The translations under genes and the position numbers were made by a program. A DNA stretch of 64,000 nt. Source: Aeropyrum camini SY1 = JCM 12091. Lineage in GTDB: Archaea > Thermoproteota > Thermoprotei_A > Sulfolobales > Acidilobaceae. The notes under the pieces are model-generated. The model was not told where the DNA came from. It searched no databases and saw only the letters and a list, made by a program, of their open reading frames with translations. Shown here in pieces: positions 25,655 through 34,666 of this stretch. Position 1 is the first letter of the stretch. The number at the start of each line of letters is the position of its first letter. The stretch spans positions 496,001 through 560,000 of the forward strand of contig NC_022521.1 of NCBI RefSeq assembly GCF_000591035.1. Reading direction: 5' to 3'.

Positions 25655-26210
25655 GGGATGAATGGGCGCGGAGGGCAGAGAGTAGTAGGAAGACGTGATC
25701 TGTATGTAGGCTCAAAGGACCTACTGAGACCCTTATGAATCCTCCTAAACTACGCTCAAGACGCTCCAGCAGTTCCCGAGGCGGGTCAACATGCGATCCC
25801 GCTATGAAGGCTGGGGTGGAGCTGCATACCTCATCTAAGTGCAACGATACATCTCTACCCCTCTCGGAAAGCAGTATACGGGGTTTAAACTTCTTCAACG
25901 TAAATATCAAGGCTTCAACACCGCCATCTTCAACGATGAAGCATGAAGGCCTACCGCGTAAAGCTCTCGAGGCTTCAACCATGAATGAACGCTCACTCCT
26001 AACCCTATCTCTACAGGACGCGGGGGCTATCAGAAGCCTGGGGGAGAGAGCCCCACTCATGAGGAGTGCCGCTAGGACCGCATTCGACTCCAGAACCGCA
26101 AGATAAGCCCTGGCCACAACATCTAACCTACCGCTAGGCCCCGCGTAGCCTCTGATGGGGTAGATTCCGTCGGCCCGAGCTGTGGGTGATATCACCACGT
26201 ATAGGCTCAC
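25647..26210 (-). CDS. trmY: tRNA (pseudouridine(54)-N1)-methyltransferase TrmY
   Basis: TrmY is a SPOUT methyltransferase making m1-pseudouridine at position 54 of archaeal tRNAs. Visible signatures are PSGRLDVVARAYLAVL near residue 25, FIAGSHVDPP near residue 133, and SVGPLSLHTDHVFLLLSAL at the C-terminus, which form the knotted SAM site. The length of 187 residues is close to the usual 195. The gene is convergent with sco and overlaps it by eight bases. Confidence 0.8.
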   Translation of the reverse strand: MSLYVVISPTARADGIYPIRGYAGPSGRLDVVARAYLAVLESNAVLAALLMSGALSPRLLIAPASCRDRVRSERSFMVEASRALRGRPSCFIVEDGGVEALIFTLKKFKPRILLSERGRDVSLHLDEVCSSTPAFIAGSHVDPPRELLERLERSLGGFIRVSVGPLSLHTDHVFLLLSALRAHSSPT

Positions 26211-26278
26211 AACTCTTTACCATAGTCTATAGCGTTCTATAAGTCGTAACATTTTATATTTTGGTTGGTGTAGGTGGG

Positions 26279-26959
26279 ATGACAGTTTCGAGAGAAATCA
26301 AGGCGGGAGTGATGACACTGCTGATACTAGCGTTTCTGGCTGTACTAGCTCTAGTGTCACGCTGGATTTGGGTTAGCGTTTTAGGTTTCCACCCCGGCCC
26401 TCTGCACCCGGCTCTCGCCGTTGTGGGCGGCTTCATAGTCGGTTTGGGAGTAGCTGAGCTGCTATACACCTACATATACTTCAGCCCCATCCTCATGCTC
26501 TCCAACACTATGGACGATATTCTCGATATAGTGGCTGGCATGTTTATGGGCAGGCCTCCGTGGAGGCCCACAGCGCCTGGAGGATGCAAGGATTATCGCA
26601 TAGTAGCTGAGGGTCCTTACAGGTGCGTACGTCACCCAGTCTATACGGCCGCTTTAACAGCCTTCCTTGGCGCGACTCTGGTTAAACACTACTTCCTACT
26701 AGCATCGATACTATTGTCAATAGCATATATACTACTGAGTGCTGCTGAGGAGGCGAGGCTAAATGCGAAAACCTGCGGCAGATATAAGGAGATTATGGCT
26801 GGCAAGCCTAGCATCAGCCCCCTAGGCCTTCTGCGCTGCATGCTAAGGGATATAGCTGGCGTGGGAAACGCCTCTTCTCAACATTCACCTACAGGCTCCC
26901 TAACCTCACCCCTCCCACGCGATATGCGGCGCCACGCAGCCATACCTGTGGGGATGTAG
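26279..26959 (+). CDS. Isoprenylcysteine methyltransferase-like membrane protein
   Basis: The protein has about five hydrophobic segments and the conserved SAM-binding region of the ICMT/PEMT-like family: GPYRCVRHPVYTAAL, then the pair SAAEEARLNAKTCGRYKEI near residue 180. The substrate cannot be told from sequence; members methylate lipids, quinones or small thiols. A TATA element (TTTTATAT, about 26252-26259) lies 20-27 bases before the ATG at 26279, suggesting a leaderless transcript; a TTG at 26261 is the alternative start. The C-terminal 80 bases overlap the convergent FAD oxidoreductase. Confidence 0.7.
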   Translation: MTVSREIKAGVMTLLILAFLAVLALVSRWIWVSVLGFHPGPLHPALAVVGGFIVGLGVAELLYTYIYFSPILMLSNTMDDILDIVAGMFMGRPPWRPTAPGGCKDYRIVAEGPYRCVRHPVYTAALTAFLGATLVKHYFLLASILLSIAYILLSAAEEARLNAKTCGRYKEIMAGKPSISPLGLLRCMLRDIAGVGNASSQHSPTGSLTSPLPRDMRRHAAIPVGM

Positions 26960-27999
26960 TCTCTAGAGCCTGTAGCTATCGACTCTAAAACCAGCCGTGC
27001 CAGGGAGGGGGCTAGTGTAACACCCACACCGTCTAGCCCCACCAGCAGGTGAATCCTGCTGCAGCTGGGGAGCCCTCCTAGAACAGGGAAGCTGTCTCTA
27101 CCTACAGCGCAGGGAGCTGATACCGGGGCAACTAGCTCCGCATCACCAAGCCCCTCCAGCCTTCTCATCGACCTGCCTAACACGGCTTCCAGGACCTCTC
27201 CGTCGTACCTGTACCCTTCATTGGGGCTCTCTATCTCTGCACAGCATCCATCACCTAAAATACCGTCGCCAGAAGTGTGTATAGACATGTAGAAGTCGAG
27301 TACGTCATCTACAACGGCGAGAGGGCCGCCGCCAGCCCTGATAATCAGTGCTTCACACCTGTAAATGCGGAGCATGGAAGCTACGGTTTCAAGCCCCCTA
27401 ATGAACCCCGTCCAAGGCCCCGCAGCAACTATGATGGCATCGAACTCCCTGTAGCCCCCTCTCCTCAGACGTAACGAGCCGCACCCCACATATTCTACTC
27501 TATCCTCCACAATATCCACGCCGGGAGAGGAAGAAACAAGGCTATACAGCGTTCCAGTGTCAACGAGCATAGTCCTTAGTATATGCATCTCCTCCCCAGG
27601 AGAGAGGTCAACTCTATACCTACCAAGCCCGACGGTGTCCTCCCCAGCTACACTATGCTCCACCAGCCCCGCGGCAGAGAGAAGCTTCTCAAGCCTTCTA
27701 CAAGAGCCCCGCCGATGAACCCATAGTAGCCGGGACTCGACGCCCAAGCCGAGGCTGCTCAAAATAGATAATGCCTCTAGTGCAAACGGGGCCAAGGAAA
27801 CATCGACAGTCGGGTCTATAATACCAGCCGATAGCCGGGTAGCCGTGGGTGAGGCTAGATCAGCCTCGAAAACAGTGGCATCGTAACCGTATCTAGATGC
27901 CCACAAGGCCGCCATGAGGCCGGACACGCCTCCACCGATAACTGCAACCCTCTTCCTAGCCACAGCAGGGAACCCCGTTAACCAGTCTCGCGCGAGCAT
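26878..27999 (-). CDS. FAD-dependent oxidoreductase (D-amino-acid oxidase fold)
   Basis: The N-terminus carries the dinucleotide-binding motif VAVIGGGVSGLMAALWASRYG and an acidic strand end (VFEAD). SAGIID and the C-terminal LLVGLDGVGVTLAPSLARLV segment match the DAO superfamily (glycine, sarcosine and D-amino acid oxidases). The length of 373 residues is normal. The true substrate cannot be told. The ATG at 27999 is preferred to the TTG at 28002. The 3' end overlaps the convergent membrane methyltransferase by 82 bases. Confidence 0.8.
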   Translation of the reverse strand: MLARDWLTGFPAVARKRVAVIGGGVSGLMAALWASRYGYDATVFEADLASPTATRLSAGIIDPTVDVSLAPFALEALSILSSLGLGVESRLLWVHRRGSCRRLEKLLSAAGLVEHSVAGEDTVGLGRYRVDLSPGEEMHILRTMLVDTGTLYSLVSSSPGVDIVEDRVEYVGCGSLRLRRGGYREFDAIIVAAGPWTGFIRGLETVASMLRIYRCEALIIRAGGGPLAVVDDVLDFYMSIHTSGDGILGDGCCAEIESPNEGYRYDGEVLEAVLGRSMRRLEGLGDAELVAPVSAPCAVGRDSFPVLGGLPSCSRIHLLVGLDGVGVTLAPSLARLVLESIATGSRDYIPTGMAAWRRISRGRGEVREPVGEC

Positions 28000-28104
28000 C
28001 AATAGCCGCTGGTTCCCGGGAAGAGTGGGTAGGGCTCAACTTAATTTGGGTTTGAACTCATCCACTAATTTTAGGTGTAGTGTAGCTTCTGGGTGGCCCT
28101 ACCT

Positions 28105-28911
28105 ATGGCTAGAGCAATCGTGACTAACGACGACGGCGTCCACAGCAGGTCTCTGAGGGCGCTGGCCCAGAGTCTGGCTTCTCTAGGTTGGGAGGTGGTC
28201 GTGGCTGCACCGCTCGGCAACTGGAGCGGCTACTCGAAAAGCATAGGAAGGTTTAGGGGGAGCAAGGTTTACCGTTTCGAGTCTGGGGGGCTAAAGTACC
28301 TAACGGGCGACATGCCTCCTGCTGCCCTTGTCGGTGTCGCCATAGACATAGCAGGTTTTGAGCCGGATATAGTAGTCTCGGGCATAAACTACGGTCCAAA
28401 CCTTGGCGTGTACGACTTCTTCTCCAGCGGCACGATAGGCGGGGCTCTAGAGGCGGCTCTGAAAGGGTTTAACTCCGTCTCTCTAAGCTCAGCCTGCAGG
28501 GATGGGGATAGTAGCTGTATAATGGAGGCAGTAGCGGTATCACTCCCTGTCGTAGAGGCTGCGGGGGAGATTCTAAACTATAGTGGTGCGAGCCTTATGG
28601 TATTGAACATACCCCGGAGCCCCAGAGGCTTTAGGCTGGCCAGGCCGTGCGGGAGGATTCCCAGGTTCTCGGGCGGTATAGGGGATGAGGGCTCGCTACA
28701 TGTCGAGAAGTTCGACCATTCACGGCTGTTCAGCGGGGAGAGCAGTCCCTGCGACGGCCGTCTCTTTTCCATGGGCTACATACCGGTGTCGCTGTACAGA
28801 ATCAACAGCGGCTGGGTTCAACCTCTCGAGGATAGTGGGGATGGAGTTGCGAAGCTTGTAGAGGACCTCTTAAACTCTAAAGTCTCCCCACCTGCGGGGC
28901 AACAGTTTTAG
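28105..28911 (+). CDS. surE: 5'-nucleotidase SurE
   Basis: SurE is a metal-dependent phosphatase acting on nucleoside 5' and 3' monophosphates. The N-terminal motif IVTNDDGVHS supplies the metal-binding Asp pair. It is followed by PLGNWSGYSKSIG and the SGINYGPNLG Asn motif, then GTIGGALEA. The length of 268 residues matches. The ATG at 28105 begins right before the first strand as in other SurE proteins; a GTG at 28093 is possible. The stop is inside the end of the convergent DHPS-related gene (42-base overlap). Confidence 0.92.
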   Translation: MARAIVTNDDGVHSRSLRALAQSLASLGWEVVVAAPLGNWSGYSKSIGRFRGSKVYRFESGGLKYLTGDMPPAALVGVAIDIAGFEPDIVVSGINYGPNLGVYDFFSSGTIGGALEAALKGFNSVSLSSACRDGDSSCIMEAVAVSLPVVEAAGEILNYSGASLMVLNIPRSPRGFRLARPCGRIPRFSGGIGDEGSLHVEKFDHSRLFSGESSPCDGRLFSMGYIPVSLYRINSGWVQPLEDSGDGVAKLVEDLLNSKVSPPAGQQF

Positions 28912-30099
28912 AGCATTGCATCCCGATGGAGGCCTGTATCCCGGGGCCTTCTCCTTAGACTCTAGCAGAGCGAAACCGAGATCCTTAGGGGGAGAGCCTG
29001 TTGCCAGAGTGTACGAGACCATGTAGGAGGCTATCCTAGCCTCGGCTGTGGCGCCCCGAGACTTTGCACTCTCCTCGCTGACTAGTATCGCGCTCGCCCC
29101 GCTCTCCGCCGAGGCTAGTGTGAGTATGGGTATGGTTCCGGTGGTGTCTGCGTCAACCATCTCGTACACATTATTAACTCCAACCATAGCTGGACACTCC
29201 ATACCACGCCTACGGGCTATCTTCAGGGCAGCTAGGCTCTCGAAGGGATGGGGCGAGGCTCCGGGCCTCAGCAGCACAGGGTCTACTATGGGGTTTAGAC
29301 CCTCCTTAACGCCCCATTTGCAGGCTCTCAATATATCTTCTGCCATCGAGAGCACGTCACGGCTGCCATACCGGGGTAGAACAGTGGTAAAGCGGCTGTC
29401 AACCTCGGGAAGCTCTCCCCCCTCCCAGACGCTCATGTATAGGGCGGGCTTCTGAGAGCCTGTGAGGAGGCCGGGCTTCTGGAAACCGTGGGAGGGGGGG
29501 TCGACGCCAAACTCTATGCTGAGTTCCCTGGATACGGTTGTATAAACATTGGCCAGAGCCTCCTGGGCCTCGGCTGAGGCCGCACCAACTACCACTAAGT
29601 CAGCTCCGGCTGCAACCCTGTATAGGATCTCGAGAAGCGCCTCGAAAGCGTTCGGATAATTGTCTACATAGACTTCTGAGAGAACGAACACCGGAGGCGG
29701 GGAAAAGGGTGGCTTGAAGCCGCTTATCCCTGAGGCAACGTTGCGCAATACCTCGGCAACGACATAAACAAACTTTTCTCCCAGTACCTTCTCTGCAGGC
29801 GATACCGGGCTGAGGTCTCTGGGGTCAACGATTCTTAGGACCTTGGGCAACGGCTTGAGGGAGTATGTTCCCTTTACAACCCTCCCGCCGTACTCTCTAA
29901 AATCGCCTGGCACGCCACCTGGTATAATGACAATAGCCTTTGGATACCTCTCCAGTATCCTCACTAGCGAATCCCTGGTTGGAGGCGCTACAACGGTTAC
30001 TACACTGTAGCCCAGGCCTTCTATCTCGTCCACCACAAGCTGGACATCCTCTACAGTATTTTGGAGGAGGAGGACTATGTCTACGTCGTTGCCGTCCAA
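28870..30099 (-). CDS. Dihydropteroate synthase-related protein
   Basis: The protein resembles the archaeal DHPS-related family (TIGR00284 type), in which a C-terminal TIM barrel of the pterin-binding type is preceded by a domain of about 140 residues. Relevant segments are LNPIVDPVLLRPGASPHPFE and AMVGVNNVYEMVDADTTG. Strict DHPS active-site features are not all seen, so a role in pterin biosynthesis is possible but unproven; archaea often use tetrahydropterin variants. The start is TTG with a weak ribosome binding site. The gene is convergent with surE. Confidence 0.75.
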   Translation of the reverse strand: MDGNDVDIVLLLQNTVEDVQLVVDEIEGLGYSVVTVVAPPTRDSLVRILERYPKAIVIIPGGVPGDFREYGGRVVKGTYSLKPLPKVLRIVDPRDLSPVSPAEKVLGEKFVYVVAEVLRNVASGISGFKPPFSPPPVFVLSEVYVDNYPNAFEALLEILYRVAAGADLVVVGAASAEAQEALANVYTTVSRELSIEFGVDPPSHGFQKPGLLTGSQKPALYMSVWEGGELPEVDSRFTTVLPRYGSRDVLSMAEDILRACKWGVKEGLNPIVDPVLLRPGASPHPFESLAALKIARRRGMECPAMVGVNNVYEMVDADTTGTIPILTLASAESGASAILVSEESAKSRGATAEARIASYMVSYTLATGSPPKDLGFALLESKEKAPGYRPPSGCNALKLLPRRWGDFRV

Positions 30100-30164
30100 A
30101 CTGTCTCACACCGGGAACAAAGGTAGCCCCCTATGGCGCTTATCGCTTAAACAAAGCCTGCCCC

Positions 30165-31259
30165 TTATCTAGCCCTCACGCCTCTCCTCCAGAGGCCAGG
30201 GCCCCCTTGGCCGTATCTGGGGGGAGGATGGGTTAACGTAGCCGGGGTAATGCTGGGGTGCTGGCTATAGCTCTGGGGTTGTTGAGGCTGGTAGTATGTT
30301 CCATAAGCCATGGCGGGGGGATACGCTGTTGCTTGGTGCACACTTTGGAGCGGTGGAGCAGGCATGGTGCTTGCGAAGGTCTGGTGGTACTCCCTTTCGA
30401 CGTCCTCATACGTCATGTGGAGGTAGAGTTGGGTGACCTTTATGTCACTATGGCCAAGCAGCTTCTGGAGGGCGGCGAGGCTCATACCCCTCCTCAGCGC
30501 CTCCGTCGCGAAAGTATGCCTCAATATATGGGGCCTCACCTTGCGGGGGTCGAGGCCGGCCCTCCTAGCCAGGCTTTTGAGCCTCTTGTAGACGGCTTGG
30601 TACGAGATATCGATTATCCTGGAGTCCGGGGGGAGCGGGTTTGAGGCTAGGTGTTCCTCAAGCAGCATCCTAGACAGCGGGCCTAGGAACACCACCCTCT
30701 CCTTCCCATACTTACCTACCACCCTCACCACGCCCCTGCCCAGGTCTATGTCTGAAACTCTAATCGACAGCAGCTCCGACACTCTAAGCCCCGTTTCAGC
30801 AAGCATGGCCACTATAAGCGCGTCGATAATATCTCTCGACGCCGAAAGCAGCGCTTCAACCTCCCTCCACGTTAGGCTGCCGCTAAACCTCCTTTCCCCC
30901 CTGCTGAAAGGCCTCATAACTCCTTCAACTCCGGCCCATCTTAGGAACCGCCTAACCATTATGCTGTAATAGTGGGCAGTCGTCCTCGATATAGCACCCC
31001 TCCTAACCCTATCGCTCACGCTGGACAACCATTCAACATACGTCATATGGGTCACATCCTTCACCCTATCTCGTCCAAAGCCTTTGAGGAAATCCTTAAG
31101 CGCCGCCCTATACACCTTCAGCGTCTTGCTACTCCACCCAGTGCTCTCAAGCATTGTTAGGAATAGCCTAGCAGCGTCCTCCAGGGTATACTCTCCAATA
31201 TCGCTAGGCGGAGGCGGAAGAGACTCTGCTGAGCTGGCTCTCGCCACAGCTACCCCCAT
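30165..31259 (-). CDS. xerA: Tyrosine recombinase XerA with extended C-terminus
   Basis: XerA resolves chromosome dimers at dif. The core has a SAM-like N-terminal domain and the catalytic residues: Arg in TGLRVSELLS, Lys in VGKYGKE, HILRHTFA, LLGHSDIKVTQLYLH and the Tyr that follows. After the catalytic Tyr there is an unusual tail of about 75 residues rich in Pro, Gln and Tyr (YGTYYQPQQPQSYSQH). Typical archaeal XerA is about 285 residues; this one is 364. The ATG start at 31259 is supported by composition. Confidence 0.85.
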   Translation of the reverse strand: MGVAVARASSAESLPPPPSDIGEYTLEDAARLFLTMLESTGWSSKTLKVYRAALKDFLKGFGRDRVKDVTHMTYVEWLSSVSDRVRRGAISRTTAHYYSIMVRRFLRWAGVEGVMRPFSRGERRFSGSLTWREVEALLSASRDIIDALIVAMLAETGLRVSELLSIRVSDIDLGRGVVRVVGKYGKERVVFLGPLSRMLLEEHLASNPLPPDSRIIDISYQAVYKRLKSLARRAGLDPRKVRPHILRHTFATEALRRGMSLAALQKLLGHSDIKVTQLYLHMTYEDVEREYHQTFASTMPAPPLQSVHQATAYPPAMAYGTYYQPQQPQSYSQHPSITPATLTHPPPRYGQGGPGLWRRGVRAR

Positions 31260-31418
31260 AAACAGTTTTGAGGCGTGGAAAAGGAGACCTGTGATAGCCA
31301 GTATTTGCCGGGTTATACCATAGCCCAGCCTAGGATCTAGATCCGGCTAAAATCCACCTTGATAAGTATTCCCTGTATAAGGTCTATAATTTGGACACCG
31401 GTTAAAGGGTGGTTTCCA

Positions 31419-33041
31419 ATGGCGTTATGGAGGATTGAGAAGCCTAAGAACGAGCCCTTCCTAGAGTTCAGGCCAGGGACCAAGGAGAGGGAGCTTCTTA
31501 AGAAGAAGCTGGAGGAGGTTAAGAGCAGGACTGTTGAGATACCACTGATAATAGGTGGGAAGGAGGTTAAAACGGGTGAGACGGTCGAGATACGCGCGCC
31601 CCACGACAAGGATACTGTTCTAGCTGTAGCCCATTTAGCGGGCGAGGAGGAGATTAGGGACGCCATTGAGAAGGCGCTAGACGCCTGGACAAAGTGGTCT
31701 GAGATGGAGTGGTACCACAGGACCTCAGTCTTCCTCAAGGCTGCGGACCTGCTAGCTGGGCCATATAGGCTCGAGGCCGACGCCGTTATAATGCTCAACC
31801 ACTCTAAGACCCCGTGGGAGGCCGAGATAGACCTGGCGGAGCTGGTTGACTTTTGGAGGTTCGGCGCCTACTATGCAAGGTTCATTTTCGAGCAGCAGCC
31901 TGAGCAGGCTCCGGGAGAGCTGAACAGGGTCGAGTGGCGACCCCTGGAGGGGTTTGTGTTCGCCGTCCCGCCCTTCAACTTCTTCAGCATAGGAGGCAAC
32001 CTGCCTACAGCACCAGCACTAGTCGGCAACGTGTCTATATGGAAGCCCTCTAGATGGGTGATATACTCTAACTACATAATTATGAAGATACTAATGGAGG
32101 CTGGTCTGCCGCCGGGCGTGGTCAACTTCGTCCCATTCAACACTAAGTACTCGAGCATAGTTCTCTCACACCCCGACTTCGCTGGCCTACACTTCACAGG
32201 AAGCTACTCCACCTTCGTCAGGCTATGGAAGATGATCGCCCAGAACCTGGACAAGTATAGGAACTTCCCCAGGATAGTGGGCGAGACCGGAGGGAAAGAC
32301 TTTATAGTAGTCCACCCGAGCGCGGACATAACCGAGGCTGTAGTGGCGACAATCAGGGGGGCCTTCGAGTACCAGGGTCAGAAGTGCAGCGCCGCCTCCC
32401 GACTGTTCGTCCCCAAGAGCATGTGGCCCAAGTTCTGGGAGGTTATGAAAGCCGAGCTAGACAAGGTTAAGGTAGGTCCTGTTGACGACTTCACAGTATT
32501 CATGGGGGCGATAATAAGCGAGGAACAGTATAGAAAGATAGTATCCTACATAGAGTATGCCAAGCAGCATCCGGAGGAGTACCAGATAATATATGGGGGC
32601 AAGTACGACGACAGCAAGGGCTACTTCATATGGCCCACAGTAGTTCTTACCAACAACCCGAAGGGCAAGCTGATGACTGAGGAGATCTTCGGCCCCGTCC
32701 TCACAGTCTATGTTTATGACGATGACAAGTACGATGAGATACTTTGGGTGGTCGACAAGGCCGCACCCTACGGGCTTACGGGCTCCGTTTTCGCCAAGGA
32801 CAGGGAGGCAATACTAAAGGCTGAGAAGGCGCTTAGATACGCTGCAGGCAACTTCTACATAAACGACAAGCCCACTGGCTCAATAGTAGCTAGGCAGCCG
32901 TTCGGAGGCGCAAGATGGTCCGGCACTAACGACAAGGCCGGGTGGTTCACAAACCTCCTCAGGTGGCTGAACCCAAGGTCGATAAAGGAGACTTTGATAC
33001 CGCCGAAGGACTGGAGAAGACCCTATATGGGGGAGGACTAG
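31419..33041 (+). CDS. 1-Pyrroline-5-carboxylate dehydrogenase
   Basis: The enzyme oxidises pyrroline-5-carboxylate (glutamate semialdehyde) to glutamate with NAD(P). It belongs to the aldehyde dehydrogenase superfamily. The NAD site residues appear in the LHFTGSYSTFVRLW region, the catalytic Glu in VGETGGKDF, the catalytic Cys in YQGQKCSAASR, and EEIFGPVLTVYVY follows. The length of 540 residues fits the P5CDH branch. The ATG at 31419 is preceded by GGGTGG; an upstream in-frame start at 31359 would add nonconserved sequence. No proline dehydrogenase gene is nearby. Confidence 0.87.
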   Translation: MALWRIEKPKNEPFLEFRPGTKERELLKKKLEEVKSRTVEIPLIIGGKEVKTGETVEIRAPHDKDTVLAVAHLAGEEEIRDAIEKALDAWTKWSEMEWYHRTSVFLKAADLLAGPYRLEADAVIMLNHSKTPWEAEIDLAELVDFWRFGAYYARFIFEQQPEQAPGELNRVEWRPLEGFVFAVPPFNFFSIGGNLPTAPALVGNVSIWKPSRWVIYSNYIIMKILMEAGLPPGVVNFVPFNTKYSSIVLSHPDFAGLHFTGSYSTFVRLWKMIAQNLDKYRNFPRIVGETGGKDFIVVHPSADITEAVVATIRGAFEYQGQKCSAASRLFVPKSMWPKFWEVMKAELDKVKVGPVDDFTVFMGAIISEEQYRKIVSYIEYAKQHPEEYQIIYGGKYDDSKGYFIWPTVVLTNNPKGKLMTEEIFGPVLTVYVYDDDKYDEILWVVDKAAPYGLTGSVFAKDREAILKAEKALRYAAGNFYINDKPTGSIVARQPFGGARWSGTNDKAGWFTNLLRWLNPRSIKETLIPPKDWRRPYMGED

Positions 33042-33226
33042 AGCAGCGTTTCAGCGATCACCTAAATGAGGCGGAACCGGCTGAATCTCCCCATTATTAT
33101 TATAATTATTATCTTTTTACCCTTAAACCCATTCTACATTCGCGAGCACCTGGACGGGTCTTTCTGGATCTAGAGCGATAAACCCTTATGGGAGTTGGTG
33201 AAAGCCCTTTCCTTGGGGGTTAGTCT
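33042..33226. promoter_or_regulatory. Intergenic region with AT-rich tract and ThrRS promoter
   Basis: An AT-rich run of ATTATTATTATAATT type occurs at about 33094-33115, unusual for this G+C-rich chromosome, and a T-tract follows (TCTTTTTACCC). It may serve as the terminator of the dehydrogenase gene. A TATA-like GATAAACCC lies 50 bases before ThrRS. Confidence 0.35.
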
Positions 33227-34642
33227 TTGGCTGGCGGTCAAGACAAAACTCACATAGACTACGCTTACGAGCTCGATATTACCGTTAAGCCTGACTCAAG
33301 GGTTCCAGTGTTTAACAGGGAGTTCGCCACATTCACAGGGGCAGGGGTGCCTCTCTTCAGCCTTGGAGGCGGCCCCGCGCGCTATGCTCTGGCCGAGGTC
33401 CTTGCGAAGTTCCACGCTAGAAGGGGGTATTACGTTGTTGAGACTCCAATAATAGCTAGCACGGAGCTGTTCAAAGTATCCGGCCACATAGAGTTCTACA
33501 GGAAGAACATGTACCTGTTCGACATCGAGGGCCACGAGTTCGCGGTCAAGCCGATGAACTGCCCTTATCACATACTGCTATTCCTCAACGAGGTCGCCAA
33601 GCACAGGTCTAAGCTTCCTCTGCCCTTCAAGGTGTTCGAGTTCGGGAGGGTTCACAGGTATGAGCCCAGCGGCAGTATATACGGGTTGCTGAGGGTTAGG
33701 GGGTTTACTCAGGATGACGCCCACATAATAGTGCCGGGGGGTATGGTTATCGACGTTGTATATAATGTATTCGAGGAGATGAAGCTTGTTCTTGAGAAGC
33801 TGTTCAAACTCGGCGTCTCCCCCGAGACATTCAAGGTCAGGCTGAGCATGTCGGATAAGAGCCTTATAGGGAAGGAGTTCATGGGTTCCAGGGAAGAGTG
33901 GGAGGGGGCTGAGGAGGCTCTGAGGGAGGCTGCTGGCAGGATAAACGAGAAATACGGGATAGAGGTTGTTGAGCTTGAGGGGGAGGCAGCATTCTACGGG
34001 CCCAAGCTTGACTTCATAATGATTTTAGAGGAGTCTGGAGTCAGCAAGGAGTGGCAGATGGGTACAATACAGTTCGACTTCAACCTGCCCAGGAGGTTCA
34101 GGCTCTATGAGGTCGTTAGAGAGGAGTTCGGTATAGAGGAGGTCTACATAATCCATAGGGCCCTCCTAGGCTCCATAGAGAGGTTTCTAGGAGTCTACCT
34201 GGAGCACAGGAAGGGTAGGATGCCATTTACACTAGCACCCATACAATTCGCCGTCATAGCAGTTAAGACTGGGGATGAGGTTGACAGGGAGATAGATGAT
34301 TTGGCTAGGGGTATAGCTGCAGGGCTCCTCGAGAGGGGCTTCAGGGTTGCACTCAAGGAATCTTCTAAAACAGGTCTTTCGAGCGACGTAAGGCACATAG
34401 AGTCTACTGCTAAGCCTGCAGCCAACGTTTTCATAGGCGCTAAGGAGGTCGGCGAGCGAGTTCTCGACGTCAGGGTGTTCGACCTGGAGGCTATGAAGAG
34501 GAGGAGGCATGTGATACCATATAGCGATGTGGGGGATGCTGTAGACAAGCTGGCGAGAGTTGCAGAGGAGCTTGAGGAGCCGGTAAGGTCGCTCGCCGGC
34601 CAGACACCCAGGATACCGGCTGACTTCAGCTTCATGCTATAG
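33227..34642 (+). CDS. thrS: Threonyl-tRNA synthetase lacking the editing domain
   Basis: Class II synthetase charging tRNA-Thr. The N-terminus begins nearly at the catalytic domain; the TGS and editing domains are absent. Motif 2 is seen as FGRVHRYEPSGSIYGLLRVR and motif 3 as LGSIERFLG. The zinc ligands are Cys in MNCPYHILLF, His in DDAHI and His in IIHRALLG. The C-terminal anticodon-binding domain is about 105 residues. This matches the crenarchaeal catalytic ThrRS that relies on a separate editing protein; that partner gene is not in the window. The start is TTG. Confidence 0.93.
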   Translation: MAGGQDKTHIDYAYELDITVKPDSRVPVFNREFATFTGAGVPLFSLGGGPARYALAEVLAKFHARRGYYVVETPIIASTELFKVSGHIEFYRKNMYLFDIEGHEFAVKPMNCPYHILLFLNEVAKHRSKLPLPFKVFEFGRVHRYEPSGSIYGLLRVRGFTQDDAHIIVPGGMVIDVVYNVFEEMKLVLEKLFKLGVSPETFKVRLSMSDKSLIGKEFMGSREEWEGAEEALREAAGRINEKYGIEVVELEGEAAFYGPKLDFIMILEESGVSKEWQMGTIQFDFNLPRRFRLYEVVREEFGIEEVYIIHRALLGSIERFLGVYLEHRKGRMPFTLAPIQFAVIAVKTGDEVDREIDDLARGIAAGLLERGFRVALKESSKTGLSSDVRHIESTAKPAANVFIGAKEVGERVLDVRVFDLEAMKRRRHVIPYSDVGDAVDKLARVAEELEEPVRSLAGQTPRIPADFSFML

Positions 34643-34666
34643 CATAGTTGTGAGGGTGCTGAACGG

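Noticed and set aside
30165-31259. XerA as the integrase of the tRNA-Arg element
   Set aside because: It lies 13 kb away among housekeeping genes and matches chromosomal XerA in its catalytic core.
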